The notes below the pieces were generated by a model. The model had not been told where the DNA came from, ran no database searches, and saw nothing but the letters and a program-made list of their open reading frames with translations. A program made the translations under genes and the position numbers. From positions 1 to 64,000 of the forward strand of contig CAVQQI010000003.1 in assembly GCA_963714875.1 (NCBI GenBank): a stretch of DNA of 64,000 nucleotides, written 5' to 3'. The stretch's first letter is position 1. Each line of letters begins with the position of its first letter. Shown in pieces: positions 19,394 through 28,560 of the stretch. This DNA is from JBAOHV01 sp963714875. Its GTDB lineage: Bacteria > Actinomycetota > Acidimicrobiia > Acidimicrobiales > Microtrichaceae.

Positions 19394-20141
19394 TCAGCGA
19401 TCGCCGGCGATGCGTCGCCACAGCCACGCCGGCACGTTGGCCAGCACCGTCATCAGCGGCCCCAGCAACGGCGGCACCCAGACGACGCCACCGCGACCGC
19501 GCGCCAGCGACGACCCGACCGCGTCCGCGACCGTCGCCGGATCCGTCGCGAACGGCGCAGGATCGAGCCCGCTGGTCATCGATGACCGGACGAAACCGGG
19601 CCGCACCACCAGCACCCTCACGCCGGTCCCGTGCACGCTGTCGGCGATCCCCCGGGCGAAGGCATCGAGTCCCGCCTTGGTGGAGCCGTAGACGTAGTTC
19701 GAGCGACGGGGGCGCACCCCTGCGATCGAGGACAACACCACGATCGTGCCCGCGCCCTGCGCCACCAGCCGGTCTGCCGCCACCGCCAGGACAGCCGCCG
19801 GGCCCGCGAAGTTGGTGCGCACCATCTGGTCGACCTGCTCGGGCCCCATCGAGATGCCTGCGTGGTGACCGAGCAGGCCCACCGCGCAGATGACCACGTC
19901 GATGCCGCCCAGGTCCGCCGCGGCGCGGTCGAACAGCGCCGCGTGGCCGCTCGGTGTCGAGTGCGTCCCACTGCATCGTCGTGCACTCGACCCTGCCCCC
20001 GGCCAACACCGGCTCGTGCTCGGGCAACTCGCGTGCGGCGAGCACCGCCCGCTCCAGGCCATCTGCTGCGAGACGTTCCAGGATCGCCCGACCGATGTCG
20101 CTGGTGCCGCCGAGCAGCAGCGCGGTGCGGTGATCGGTCAC
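19394..20141 (-). CDS. Short-chain dehydrogenase (DprE2-like), frameshifted
   Basis: Classical SDR: TGxxxGIG-type loop LLLGGTSDIGRAI near the start, VVICAVGLLG, catalytic Ser/Tyr/Lys in VVLSSIAGVRPRRSNYVYGSTKAG, and VRVLVVRPGFVRS. The GGTSDIG start and RPGFV region resemble DprE2, which reduces decaprenylphosphoryl-2-keto-ribose in arabinan precursor synthesis; no DprE1 is adjacent, so the assignment is only probable. One extra base near 19949 (after DALDTE) breaks the frame; correction gives ~248 aa. Its GTG overlaps the purE stop by 4 bp, tying it to the purDKE operon. Confidence 0.75.
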
Positions 20142-20629
20142 CTGCCCGGAAGGTCCTCGTCCTGGGCGAGCGCGTACTGCTCGAGTGCGAGCTGGTCCTC
20201 GGCGAGCCGGGCGGCGAGCGACTCGTCGCCGACCGCGAGGATCCGTACCGCCATCAGCCCTGCGTTGCGTGCGCCGCCGATCGCCATGGTGGCGACCGGA
20301 ACCCCTCCGGGCATCTGCACGATGGAGTGCAGCGAGTCGACCCCGCGCAGGTGCTCGGTCGGGATGGGCACCCCGATGACGGGCAGCGTCGTGAGCGAGG
20401 CGACCATGCCGGGCAGGTGCGCGGCGCCCCCGGCTCCCGCGATGACGACCTTCAGGCCGCGGTCGCGGGCCGTCGACGCGTAGTCGACCATGACCTTCGG
20501 GCTCCGGTGCGCGGACACGACGCGGACCTCGTGGGTGATGCCGAACTCGGTCAGCACTCCCGCAGCTGCGTCCATGACCGGCAGGTCCGACGAGCTGCCC
20601 ATGATGATCCCGACCGAGACGTCACTCAT
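20138..20629 (-). CDS. purE: N5-carboxyaminoimidazole ribonucleotide mutase
   Basis: 163 aa class I PurE that isomerises N5-CAIR to CAIR. Diagnostic stretches: IIMGSSSDLPVM, VVSAHRSPKVM (catalytic His), IAGAGGAAHLPGMVA and PVIGVPI. ATG 20629 overlaps the purK stop by 8 bp. Intact and of normal length. Confidence 0.97.
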   Translation of the reverse strand: MSDVSVGIIMGSSSDLPVMDAAAGVLTEFGITHEVRVVSAHRSPKVMVDYASTARDRGLKVVIAGAGGAAHLPGMVASLTTLPVIGVPIPTEHLRGVDSLHSIVQMPGGVPVATMAIGGARNAGLMAVRILAVGDESLAARLAEDQLALEQYALAQDEDLPGR

Positions 20630-21803
20630 CAGGTGATCCTGCCACGGTCCCGGCCAGCAGGTCGGCGGCCAGGTTCGCCGAGCGCCGCGCCTCGGTCAGG
20701 TCGTCACCGAGCACCGTGACGTGTCCGATCTTGCGCGCCGGCCTTGCCGTCTTGCCGTACAGGTGCAGGTGGGCGCCGGGCACCGAGTCGAACGCGGCCG
20801 CCTGATGGTCACGGGGGTCGCCGCTCGGACCGCCGACGACGTTGGCCATCACCGCAACCGCAGCGGTGGGGTCGGTCGGTCCGAGCGGCCAGTCGAGCAC
20901 CGCCCGCAGGTGCTGGGTGAACTGCGAGGTGCGGGTCCCCTCGATGGTGAGGTGTCCCGAGTTGTGCACCCGGGGGGCGATCTCGTTGACCAGCACCCGG
21001 CCGTCGGTCACGAACAGCTCGATGGCCAGCACGCCGACCGATCCGATCACCTCGGCCACCTGCTCGGCGATCCGGAGCGCCCGACGCGCGACGTCCGGTT
21101 CGACCTGCGCCGGCAACAGCACCTCGTCGCACATCCCGCCGACCTGGACCGTCTCGAGCACCGGCCACGTGGCGGTCGCTCCACCGGGTCGGCGGGCGAC
21201 GAGCACCGCGACCTCGCGATCGAGCGGCAGCAGTGGCTCCAGCACCAGCGGCGCGCCGCCGTAGTTGCGCACGAACGCAGTCACCTCGTCGCGGTGCAGC
21301 ATCCACACGCCGCGACCGTCGTACCCACCGCGGCTCGACTTGGCCACGATGCGGCCCTCGGCATCCCGGTGCTGGGCGGAGAACGCCTCGGCCATGTCGA
21401 CCGCGACGTCGGCGTCCGCGACGGGATCGATGACCGCGAACGGTGGGATCGGCAGGCCGGCCGCCGCGAACGCCACGCGCTGGTGCGCCTTGTCCGAGAA
21501 CCGCAGCGTCGCCACGCCCGGGTGGATCGTGACACCCTCGTCCTCGAGCTGGGCCAGGGTGTCGTGGTCGACGTTCTCGTGGTCGAAGGTGACCACGTCG
21601 ACCGTGGCCGCGAACGACCTGAGCGCCTCAGGGTCATGCGGATCGCCGATCTGGATGTCGGGGACGACCTCGGTCGCCCCCTCGTCGCCGGGAGCTGCCA
21701 GCACCCGCACGTGGATCCCCATGGGTGTCGCGGCCTCGGCCAGCATGCGTGCCAGCTGCCCGCCGCCGACGATCCCGACCACCGGGCCGACGGGATCGCT
21801 CAC
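20622..21803 (-). CDS. purK: N5-carboxyaminoimidazole ribonucleotide synthase
   Basis: 393 aa ATP-grasp enzyme making N5-CAIR from AIR, ATP and bicarbonate. VGIVGGGQLARMLAEAA opens the biotin-carboxylase-like N domain; SRGGYDGRGVWML, ELFVTDGRVLVNEIAPRVHNSGH and HLYGKTARPARKIGHVTV mark ATP-grasp and C-terminal regions. GTG 21803 is chosen because it overlaps the purD stop (GTGA) and starts the Rossmann motif eight residues later; upstream extension to 21851 is unlikely. Confidence 0.96.
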   Translation of the reverse strand: MSDPVGPVVGIVGGGQLARMLAEAATPMGIHVRVLAAPGDEGATEVVPDIQIGDPHDPEALRSFAATVDVVTFDHENVDHDTLAQLEDEGVTIHPGVATLRFSDKAHQRVAFAAAGLPIPPFAVIDPVADADVAVDMAEAFSAQHRDAEGRIVAKSSRGGYDGRGVWMLHRDEVTAFVRNYGGAPLVLEPLLPLDREVAVLVARRPGGATATWPVLETVQVGGMCDEVLLPAQVEPDVARRALRIAEQVAEVIGSVGVLAIELFVTDGRVLVNEIAPRVHNSGHLTIEGTRTSQFTQHLRAVLDWPLGPTDPTAAVAVMANVVGGPSGDPRDHQAAAFDSVPGAHLHLYGKTARPARKIGHVTVLGDDLTEARRSANLAADLLAGTVAGSPDE

Positions 21804-23020
21804 GTCGCTGCGGCCTGCGCGATGTCGGTGCGGTGGTACATGCCCGACCATTCGATCCGCGCCACTCCGTCGTACGCACGCCGGCGCGCGTCGGCCAGCG
21901 TCGGCCCGCGCCCGCAGACGTTGAGCACCCGGCCTCCCGCCGTCACCAGTGCGCCATCGTCCCCGGCGGCGACACCCGCGCAGTACACCGACACACCGTC
22001 GAGGGCGCGGGCCGCATCGATGCCCGAGATCGGGTCACCGGTGCGCGGCGAGGCGGGATAGCCCTCGGACGCGCACACGACGGTGACCGTGTGGTCGGAG
22101 CTGATGGTCGGCTGGTCGATGATGCGCCCGGCGGCTGCCTGGGCCAGCAGCTCGGCGAGGTCGGAGGTGACGCGGGGGAGCACGACCTGGGTCTCCGGAT
22201 CACCGAAGCGCACGTTGTACTCGAGCATGCGGGGGCCGTCGGCGGTCATCATCAGACCGGCGTAGAGCACGCCGCGGTAGTCGATGTCGAGCGCGCGCAG
22301 TCGTGCGAGCGTCGGCTCGATGAAGCGGTCCATCACGTCGCCCAGCACGACGTCATCGACCATCGGCACGGGCGAGTAGGCGCCCATCCCTCCGGTGTTC
22401 GGACCCTCGTCGCGGTCACCGATGCGCTTGAAGTCCTGCGCCGGCGGAAGGAGCACGGCGCTGCGACCGTCACAGACGGCCAGCACCGACAGCTCGGGTC
22501 CGACCATGCCCTCCTCGATCACCACGGTGCGGCCGGCATCGCCGAAGGCCTGGCCCGAGAGGTAGTCACCCACTGCGTTGCGCGCCTCGGTCAGGGACTC
22601 GGTGACGACCACGCCCTTCCCGGCGGCCAAACCGTCGGTCTTCACCACGAACGGAGGCGCCATGGTGTCCAGATAGGCCAACGCGGGGTCGGCATCGGTG
22701 AAGCTGCCGTGGCGGGCGGTGGGCACGCCGGCGTCGGCCAGCACCTGCTTCATCCACGCCTTGGAGCCCTCGAGCCGGGCGCCGTCGGCGCCGGGACCGA
22801 ACACCGCGCTCCCCCGTTCGCGCAGCCGGTCCGCGAGGCCGTCGACGAGCGGGACCTCCGGGCCGATGACGAACAGGTCGGCGTCGATCTGCTCGGGTGG
22901 GGTCGCCACGGACCCCGGGATGCCGGCGTTGCCGGGAGTGACGACGACCTCGCTGGTGCGCGACAGCACATCGGCCAGCGCGTGCTCACGGCCGCCGCTG
23001 CCGACGACGCAGACCTGCAC
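21800..23020 (-). CDS. purD: Phosphoribosylamine-glycine ligase
   Basis: 406 aa GAR synthetase (ATP-grasp). N-terminus VCVVGSGGREHALA; ATP-grasp motifs FVVKTDGLAAGKGVVV, RDEGPNTGGMGAYSP, and LEYNVRFGDPETQVVLP. First gene of a tightly overlapping run purD-purK-purE-SDR. The 3' end of the mhuD-like gene lies 2 bp upstream, so co-transcription with it is likely. Intact. Confidence 0.97.
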   Translation of the reverse strand: MQVCVVGSGGREHALADVLSRTSEVVVTPGNAGIPGSVATPPEQIDADLFVIGPEVPLVDGLADRLRERGSAVFGPGADGARLEGSKAWMKQVLADAGVPTARHGSFTDADPALAYLDTMAPPFVVKTDGLAAGKGVVVTESLTEARNAVGDYLSGQAFGDAGRTVVIEEGMVGPELSVLAVCDGRSAVLLPPAQDFKRIGDRDEGPNTGGMGAYSPVPMVDDVVLGDVMDRFIEPTLARLRALDIDYRGVLYAGLMMTADGPRMLEYNVRFGDPETQVVLPRVTSDLAELLAQAAAGRIIDQPTISSDHTVTVVCASEGYPASPRTGDPISGIDAARALDGVSVYCAGVAAGDDGALVTAGGRVLNVCGRGPTLADARRRAYDGVARIEWSGMYHRTDIAQAAAT

Positions 23021-23022
23021 GA

Positions 23023-23352
23023 TCAGGCCGAGGGTGGTTCGACGCGCTCGACGACCTCGAAGGCCATGAGCGACGCGCCGGTCGCGACCGGCTTCTTCGC
23101 CGGGTCACCGCCACCGCCGTGCGCGTGCCCCTTGGCGAAGTCCTGGCTGTTCATCCAGCCCTGGAAGGCGTCCTCGGACTCCCACCAGGTCATGACGAAG
23201 TAGCGCTCCTCGCCCTCGACCGGACGCAGCAGCTGGAAGCCCTCGAACCCCGGCGAGTTCTCGACCGCTCCGGCGCGAGCGGCGAAGCGCTGCTCGAGTT
23301 CGGGGCCGGCGCCCTCCGGCACCTCGATGGCGTTGATCTTGACGACGGACAT
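23023..23352 (-). CDS. mhuD: MhuD-like haem-degrading antibiotic-biosynthesis-monooxygenase-fold protein
   Basis: 109 aa. It matches M. tuberculosis MhuD closely by memory: VVKINAIEVPEGAGPELE, ENSPGFEGFQLLRPV and KPVATGASLMAFEVV. The MhuD active-site Asn7, Arg22 and Trp66 fall at the same positions, and a His is present at 76 near the haem-ligand His75 position (one-residue offset). MhuD opens haem to mycobilin and releases iron. ATG 23352 is preceded by AGGAG; an upstream extension is rejected. It lies between purA (17 bp) and purD (2 bp), an unusual setting for haem catabolism. Confidence 0.85.
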   Translation of the reverse strand: MSVVKINAIEVPEGAGPELEQRFAARAGAVENSPGFEGFQLLRPVEGEERYFVMTWWESEDAFQGWMNSQDFAKGHAHGGGGDPAKKPVATGASLMAFEVVERVEPPSA

Positions 23353-23368
23353 GGAGTGCTCCTGTGGT

Positions 23369-24652
23369 TCAGGGAGTGGAGAAGTGGACGTACTGGTCGC
23401 GCCCGGGACCGGTGCCCACCACGCCGATCGGCACACCGACCTGGTCCTCGAGGAACTCCAGGTAGGCCACGGCGTTGGGGGGCAGCTGGTGGCGCTCGGT
23501 CACCCGGGTCAGGTCGGTCCTCCAGCCGGGGAGCTCCTCGTAGATCGGCACCGCACGGTGCAGATCGGACTGGTGGTAGGGCAGGTGCTCGTGGCGCACC
23601 CCGTCGACGTCGTAGGCGACGCAGACCTTGAGCGTGTCGAACGTGTCCAGGATGTCGAGCTTGGTGATGGCCACCTCGCTCAGCGAGTTGAGCCGCACGG
23701 CGTGGCGCAGCATCACCGCGTCGAACCACCCGGGACGGCGACGGCGCTTGGTGTTGACCCCGTACTCGTGGCCCAGGTCGACGATGCGGTCCCCGGTCTC
23801 GTCGAACAACTCGGTCGGCATCGGACCGGAGCCGACGCGGGTGACGTAGGCCTTGGCGATGCCGATGACCCGGTCGATGTGTCGGGGGCCGACGCCGGCA
23901 CCCACACATGCCCCGCCAGAGATGGGGTTGGAGGAGGTCACGAACGGGTAGGTGCCGTGGTCCAGGTCCAGGAAGGTCGCCTGTGCGCCCTCGAACAGCA
24001 CGTTCTCACCACGTTCGAGCGACTCGTGCACCAGCGACACCGTGTCGCCGACGTACGGAGCGATCCGGGGTGCGACCTCCGACAGGTACTCGTCGGCCAT
24101 CTCGTCGGGATCGAACCCGAGGCGGTTGTAGACCTTGGCCAGCACCAGGTTCTTCTCGGAGAGCACCGCGGTCAGCTTCTCGCGGAAGATCTCGGGGTCC
24201 AGCAGGTCCTGCACGCGCAGCCCGACCCGGCTCGCCTTGTCGGCATACGACGGGCCGATGCCCCGCTTGGTCGTGCCCAGCTTGTTCTTGCCCAGGTGCC
24301 GCTCGATCAGGCGATCGAGTTCCTGGTGGTACGGCAGGATGAGGTGGGCGTTGCCCGAGACCTGCATGCGTGAGCAGTCGACCCCGCGCTGTTCGAGCAT
24401 GTCGATCTCGCTCAGCAGCACCACCGGGTCCACCACCACGCCGTTGCCGATGACCGGCACGATGTGGTCGTAGAGCACCCCCGAGGGCACCAGCTGCAGG
24501 GCGAAGGACTCGCCGTCGACGACCAGGGTGTGGCCTGCGTTGTGGCCGCCCTGGTAGCGCACCACCAACTGCATCTCCTTGGCGATGAGGTCGGTGAGCT
24601 TGCCCTTGCCCTCATCGCCCCACTGGGTGCCCACCACGACCGTCGCTGGCAC
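23369..24652 (-). CDS. purA: Adenylosuccinate synthetase
   Basis: About 427 aa GTP-dependent enzyme converting IMP to adenylosuccinate. VVVGTQWGDEGKGKLTD is the P-loop with catalytic Asp; GGHNAGHT, GTTKRGIGPSYADK, FEGAQATFLDLDHGTYPFVTSSN and RPGWFDAV are family hallmarks. GTG 24652 has GAGGAG upstream and starts two residues before the core strand. Leading gene of the minus-strand purA-mhuD-purD-purK-purE run. Confidence 0.97.
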   Translation of the reverse strand: MPATVVVGTQWGDEGKGKLTDLIAKEMQLVVRYQGGHNAGHTLVVDGESFALQLVPSGVLYDHIVPVIGNGVVVDPVVLLSEIDMLEQRGVDCSRMQVSGNAHLILPYHQELDRLIERHLGKNKLGTTKRGIGPSYADKASRVGLRVQDLLDPEIFREKLTAVLSEKNLVLAKVYNRLGFDPDEMADEYLSEVAPRIAPYVGDTVSLVHESLERGENVLFEGAQATFLDLDHGTYPFVTSSNPISGGACVGAGVGPRHIDRVIGIAKAYVTRVGSGPMPTELFDETGDRIVDLGHEYGVNTKRRRRPGWFDAVMLRHAVRLNSLSEVAITKLDILDTFDTLKVCVAYDVDGVRHEHLPYHQSDLHRAVPIYEELPGWRTDLTRVTERHQLPPNAVAYLEFLEDQVGVPIGVVGTGPGRDQYVHFSTP

Positions 24653-24766
24653 TGCGTCTCCTCGCTCCGTCCACCCGGTCCGGGGGACGTGACAGCGTAC
24701 CCGAGCCGTCCCCGGCCGCGAACCCGGTGGGGTCCGGCGGGGGCCGTCGGCGCTACCGTCGGCCCG

Positions 24767-25930
24767 ATGGACGCGGAGGACCACCACCCCGACACCGACC
24801 CGGTGCTGGCGGACTACAGCGGGATCCGGGTGGTGGTGGTCGCGCACGGCCCACCGCTCAAGGGTGGGATCACCACCGTGGCGATGGACCTGGTCGAGGA
24901 TCCCGGGCTCAACGCGTGCTTCGAGATGGTGTTCCTCAACACCTCGCAGAACGAGGACCAGCGCGGCAAGTTCTCGCTGGCGAACATCGGCCGCCTGCTC
25001 AGCGACTCGTGGGGCACGTTCCGTCTGGCACGCCGTGGGGCGGTGGTGCACACCCACTCGGTGCAGGAGCCGTGGACCGTTGCGTGGCGCCAGGTCGGCA
25101 TCGCTCTCGCCGCCCGGGCGCGGGGAGCGACGGTGGTGCTGCACAACCACGCCGCGGCGCCCTACATGCAGCCGGCGGGGACCTACGACCCCGGGCGGCC
25201 CAACCGTTGGGCGTTCCGGGTGCTCGACCGCCTGGTGGCGGCCAACATCCTGCTCTCGCCCAACGGGGTGCCGAACATGGGCCGCTGGTTCGTCCGGGCC
25301 GAGCTGCCCGTCATCGGCAACTCGGTGGTCGTCGCCGACGTGGTCCCCTCGTCAGCCGTCCACGATCCGCCGGTGGTGCTGTTCATCGGTGAGCTGTTGG
25401 CCCGCAAGGGACTCCGCACGCTGCTCGACGCCCTCGACCTGATCGATGCCGGCGTCGACCCGCCCCGCTACGAGCTGCGCATCGTCGGCAACGACCAGCT
25501 GGGCCTGGACCCTGCCAAGGACGAGATGATCCGTGAGGTCGCAGCGCGTGGGCGGGGTGACGCGCTGACCGGTGTGGTCCCGCGGGACGAGGTGTACCGG
25601 CACTTCTCCGAGGCCGACGTGTACGTGCTGCCCACCGACTACGAGGGGCAACCCTTCGCCGTGATCGAAGCGCTGGCCGCCGGTGTCCCGATCGTGGCGA
25701 CCGCCATCCCGTCGATCGAGGGCATGATCGACGACGGCGAACACGGTCGGTTGGTGCAGCGCACCGACACCGAGGGGTTCGCCACCGCGATCAGGGAGCT
25801 GCTCGAGGATCCCGAGCGGCGCCGGCGGATCAGCGCGGCGAACCGGCGACGTGCCGAGGACCGTTTCGACCGGCACGTGTTCCGCGAGCACGTCGCCGAG
25901 CTGTACCGCCGCCACGGCACGCCCGGCTGA
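24767..25930 (+). CDS. GT4-family glycosyltransferase
   Basis: 387 aa, GT-B fold. The N-domain has an HGPPLKGGITTVA loop and ends around VPNMGRWF; the C-domain has VVLFIGELLARKGLRTLLDAL, SEADVYVLPTDYEGQPFAVIEALAAGVPIVATAIPS with the E-x7-E nucleotide-sugar signature, and EDPERRRRISAANR. No membrane segment. It diverges from purA and converges on clpB (2 bp apart). Substrate unknown; envelope polysaccharide or glycolipid synthesis is the usual role. Alternative upstream GTG starts exist, but ATG 24767 gives a standard length. Confidence 0.85.
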   Translation: MDAEDHHPDTDPVLADYSGIRVVVVAHGPPLKGGITTVAMDLVEDPGLNACFEMVFLNTSQNEDQRGKFSLANIGRLLSDSWGTFRLARRGAVVHTHSVQEPWTVAWRQVGIALAARARGATVVLHNHAAAPYMQPAGTYDPGRPNRWAFRVLDRLVAANILLSPNGVPNMGRWFVRAELPVIGNSVVVADVVPSSAVHDPPVVLFIGELLARKGLRTLLDALDLIDAGVDPPRYELRIVGNDQLGLDPAKDEMIREVAARGRGDALTGVVPRDEVYRHFSEADVYVLPTDYEGQPFAVIEALAAGVPIVATAIPSIEGMIDDGEHGRLVQRTDTEGFATAIRELLEDPERRRRISAANRRRAEDRFDRHVFREHVAELYRRHGTPG

Positions 25931-25932
25931 CT

Positions 25933-28456
25933 TCAGCTCAGGTCGAACGAGCCGTCCTCGACGTCGAGGGTGACGGTGTCGCCGTCGACGACCTGGCCCT
26001 CGAGGATCGCCATGGCCAGGCGGTCGCCGACCTGCTTCTGGATCAACCGCTTGAGCGGGCGGGCGCCGAAGGCCGCGTCGTAGCCGTCGTGCGCCAGCTT
26101 GTCGCAGGCCGCCTCGGTGACGACCAGGTTCATGCGACGATCCGCGAGTCGCTGGCGCAGCAGCTCCAGCTGGATCTCGACGATGCGGCCCAGATCGCCC
26201 GGCTCGAGCGCACGGAAGCGCACGATCTCGTCGACACGGTTGATGAACTCCGGACGGAAGAAGTCCGCCGGATCGCCCGGGAGGTTGGAGGTCATGATCA
26301 GCACGGTGTTGGCGAAGCTCACCGTGCGACCCTGTCCGTCGGTGAGGCGACCGTCGTCGAGGAGCTGCAACAAGATGTTGAACACGTCCGGGTGGGCCTT
26401 CTCGACCTCGTCCAGCAGGATCACGGCGTACGGCCGGCGGCGGACGGATTCGGTCAGCTGCCCGCCCTCGTCGTAGCCGACGTAGCCGGGAGGTGCGCCG
26501 ACGAGCCGGCTCACGGAGTGCTTCTCCATGTACTCGCTCATGTCGATGCGGACCATGGCGCGTTCGTCGTCGAAGAGGAAGTCCGCGAGCGATCGGGCCA
26601 GCTCGGTCTTGCCGACACCGGTCGGGCCGAGGAACAGGAAGCTGCCGATCGGGCGGTGCGGATCCGACAGGCCCGCCCGGCTGCGGCGGATCGCGTTGGC
26701 GACCGCGGAGACCGCCTCGTCCTGGCCGACCACACGCTGGTGCAGCACGTCCTCCAGACGGACGAGCTTGCTCATCTCGCCCTCCATCAGGCGGGAGACC
26801 GGCACCCCGGTCCACTTCGAGACGACCGCGGCGATGTCCTCGGCGTCGACCTCCTGCTTCAGCATCGTCTGGTCGGTCTGCAGCTCGGCGAGCGTCGGCG
26901 TTGGCCGCCTCGAGCTCGCGCTCGAGCACCGGCACGTGGCCGTAGGTGATCTCCGAGGCGCGGGTGAAGTCGCCGTCGCGCTCCGCACGATCGGCCTCGA
27001 CCCTCAGCAGGTCCAGTCGCTCGGCGATCTCCTGGATGGCGTTGATCTGGTCCTTCTCCGCCAACCACTGCGCGTTGAGCGCGTCGTGGGTCTCGCTCAG
27101 GTTGGCGAGCTCCTCGTCGAGTGCGGCGAGACGCTCGACCGAGGCCTCGTCCTTCTCCTTCGCGAGCGCCACGCGCTCGATCTCCAGGCCGTCCATGCGG
27201 CGCTTCACGACGTCGATCTCGGTGGGCACCGAGTCGATCTCGATCTTGAGGCTGGACGCCGCCTCATCGATCAGGTCGATGGCCTTGTCGGGCAGGAACC
27301 GACCGGTGAGGTAGCGGTCCGACAGCACCGCCGCCGCGACCAGCGCGGGGTCCTGGATGTGCACGCCGTGGTGCACCTCGTAGCGCTCCTTCAGACCACG
27401 CAGGATCGCGATCGAGGACTCGACCGACGGCTCGGCCACCAGCACCTGCTGGAACCGACGCTCCAGCGCCGGGTCCTTCTCGATGTACTTGCGGAACTCG
27501 TCCAGCGTGGTCGCTCCGACCATGCGGAGCTCGCCTCGGGCCAGCATGGGCTTCAGCATGTTGCCGGCGTCCATCGCGCCCTCGCCGGTCGCTCCGGCGC
27601 CGACCACGGTGTGCATCTCGTCGATGAAGGTGATGACCTCGCCGTTCGAGTCCTTGATCTCGTTGAGCACAGCCTGGAGCCGCTCCTCGAAGTCGCCCCG
27701 GTACTTCGCTCCGGCGACCATCGAGGACATGTCGAGGGAGATCACCCGCTTGTCACGCAATGAGTCCGGCACGTCGCCCGCGATGATGCGCTGCGCGAGG
27801 CCTTCGACCACGGCGGTCTTGCCCACCCCGGGCTCACCGATGAGCACCGGGTTGTTCTTGGTGCGGCGTGACAGCACCTGCACCACGCGGCGGATCTCGT
27901 CGTCCCGACCGATGACCGGGTCGAGCTTGCCCGAGCGCGCCGCCTCGGTCAGGTCGCGGCCGTACTTCTCGAGGGCCTCGAAGGTGTCCTCGGGGTTCTG
28001 GCTGGTCACCCGGCGTGAGCCGCGCACCTCGGCGAGGGCCGCCAGCACCTGCTCGCGGGTGACCTCGCCGAGCCGGCGGTCACCGAGCGGCTTGGACTGG
28101 TCGAGCGCGGCGATCGCGAGCAGCAGGTGCTCGGTCGAGAGGTACTCGTCGGTCAACTCGGCCCGCTCGGCGTCGGCCGCCTCGATCAGCGAGACGAACT
28201 CCTTGCCGGGACGTGTCTCGGTGCCGTAGGCGGTGGGAAGGGCGGCCACCGCGGCATCGGCCGCGTCGCGGATCGACACCGGGTTGAGCCCGAGCTTGCG
28301 CACGACGGGCAGCACCACACCTTCCTCCTGACGCAGCAGCGCCGCGAGCAGGTGGGACGGGGTGACCTCGGGGTTGCTGCGGTCCTTCGCCGCGGCGAGC
28401 GCGAGGTTGACCGCGTCGGTGGTCTTGAGCGTCCAGGTGTTCGGGTCGAGCGGCAT
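25933..28456 (-). CDS. clpB: ClpB disaggregase (Hsp104 family), frameshifted in the middle domain
   Basis: About 841 aa after correction. ATP-driven disaggregase working with DnaK/DnaJ/GrpE. N-domain residues ~1-140 (TPSHLLAALLRQEEG); NBD1 Walker A GEPGVGKTAVVEGLA and Walker B ITFIDEMHTVVGAG; coiled-coil middle domain; NBD2 GPTGVGKTELARSLA and VILLDEVEKAHPDV. The frame slips near 26896 in the middle domain (EAAN | TLAELQTDQ); removing one base restores it. ATG 28456 has GAGGAGG upstream. Expression is probably repressed by HspR through the HAIR element upstream. Confidence 0.92.
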
Positions 28457-28537
28457 GTTGCGGGGTGTCCTCCTCACTCAGCGCACGGCGGCATCCGAGC
28501 CTCGTGCAGATGGACAGACTAGTCCGCCATCACCAAA

Positions 28538-28558
28538 CTTGCAAATATGACACTCAAG
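28538..28558 (-). promoter_or_regulatory. HAIR element (HspR operator) upstream of clpB
   Basis: On the minus strand CTTGAGT-N7-TTGCAAG: one half-site is a perfect match to the HAIR half CTTGAGT and the spacing of 7 nt is exact, while the other half keeps CAAG. It lies about 80-100 bp upstream of the clpB start, and hspR is encoded 1.1 kb away. HspR-HAIR control of clpB is established in Streptomyces and mycobacteria. Confidence 0.8.
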
Positions 28559-28560
28559 TT

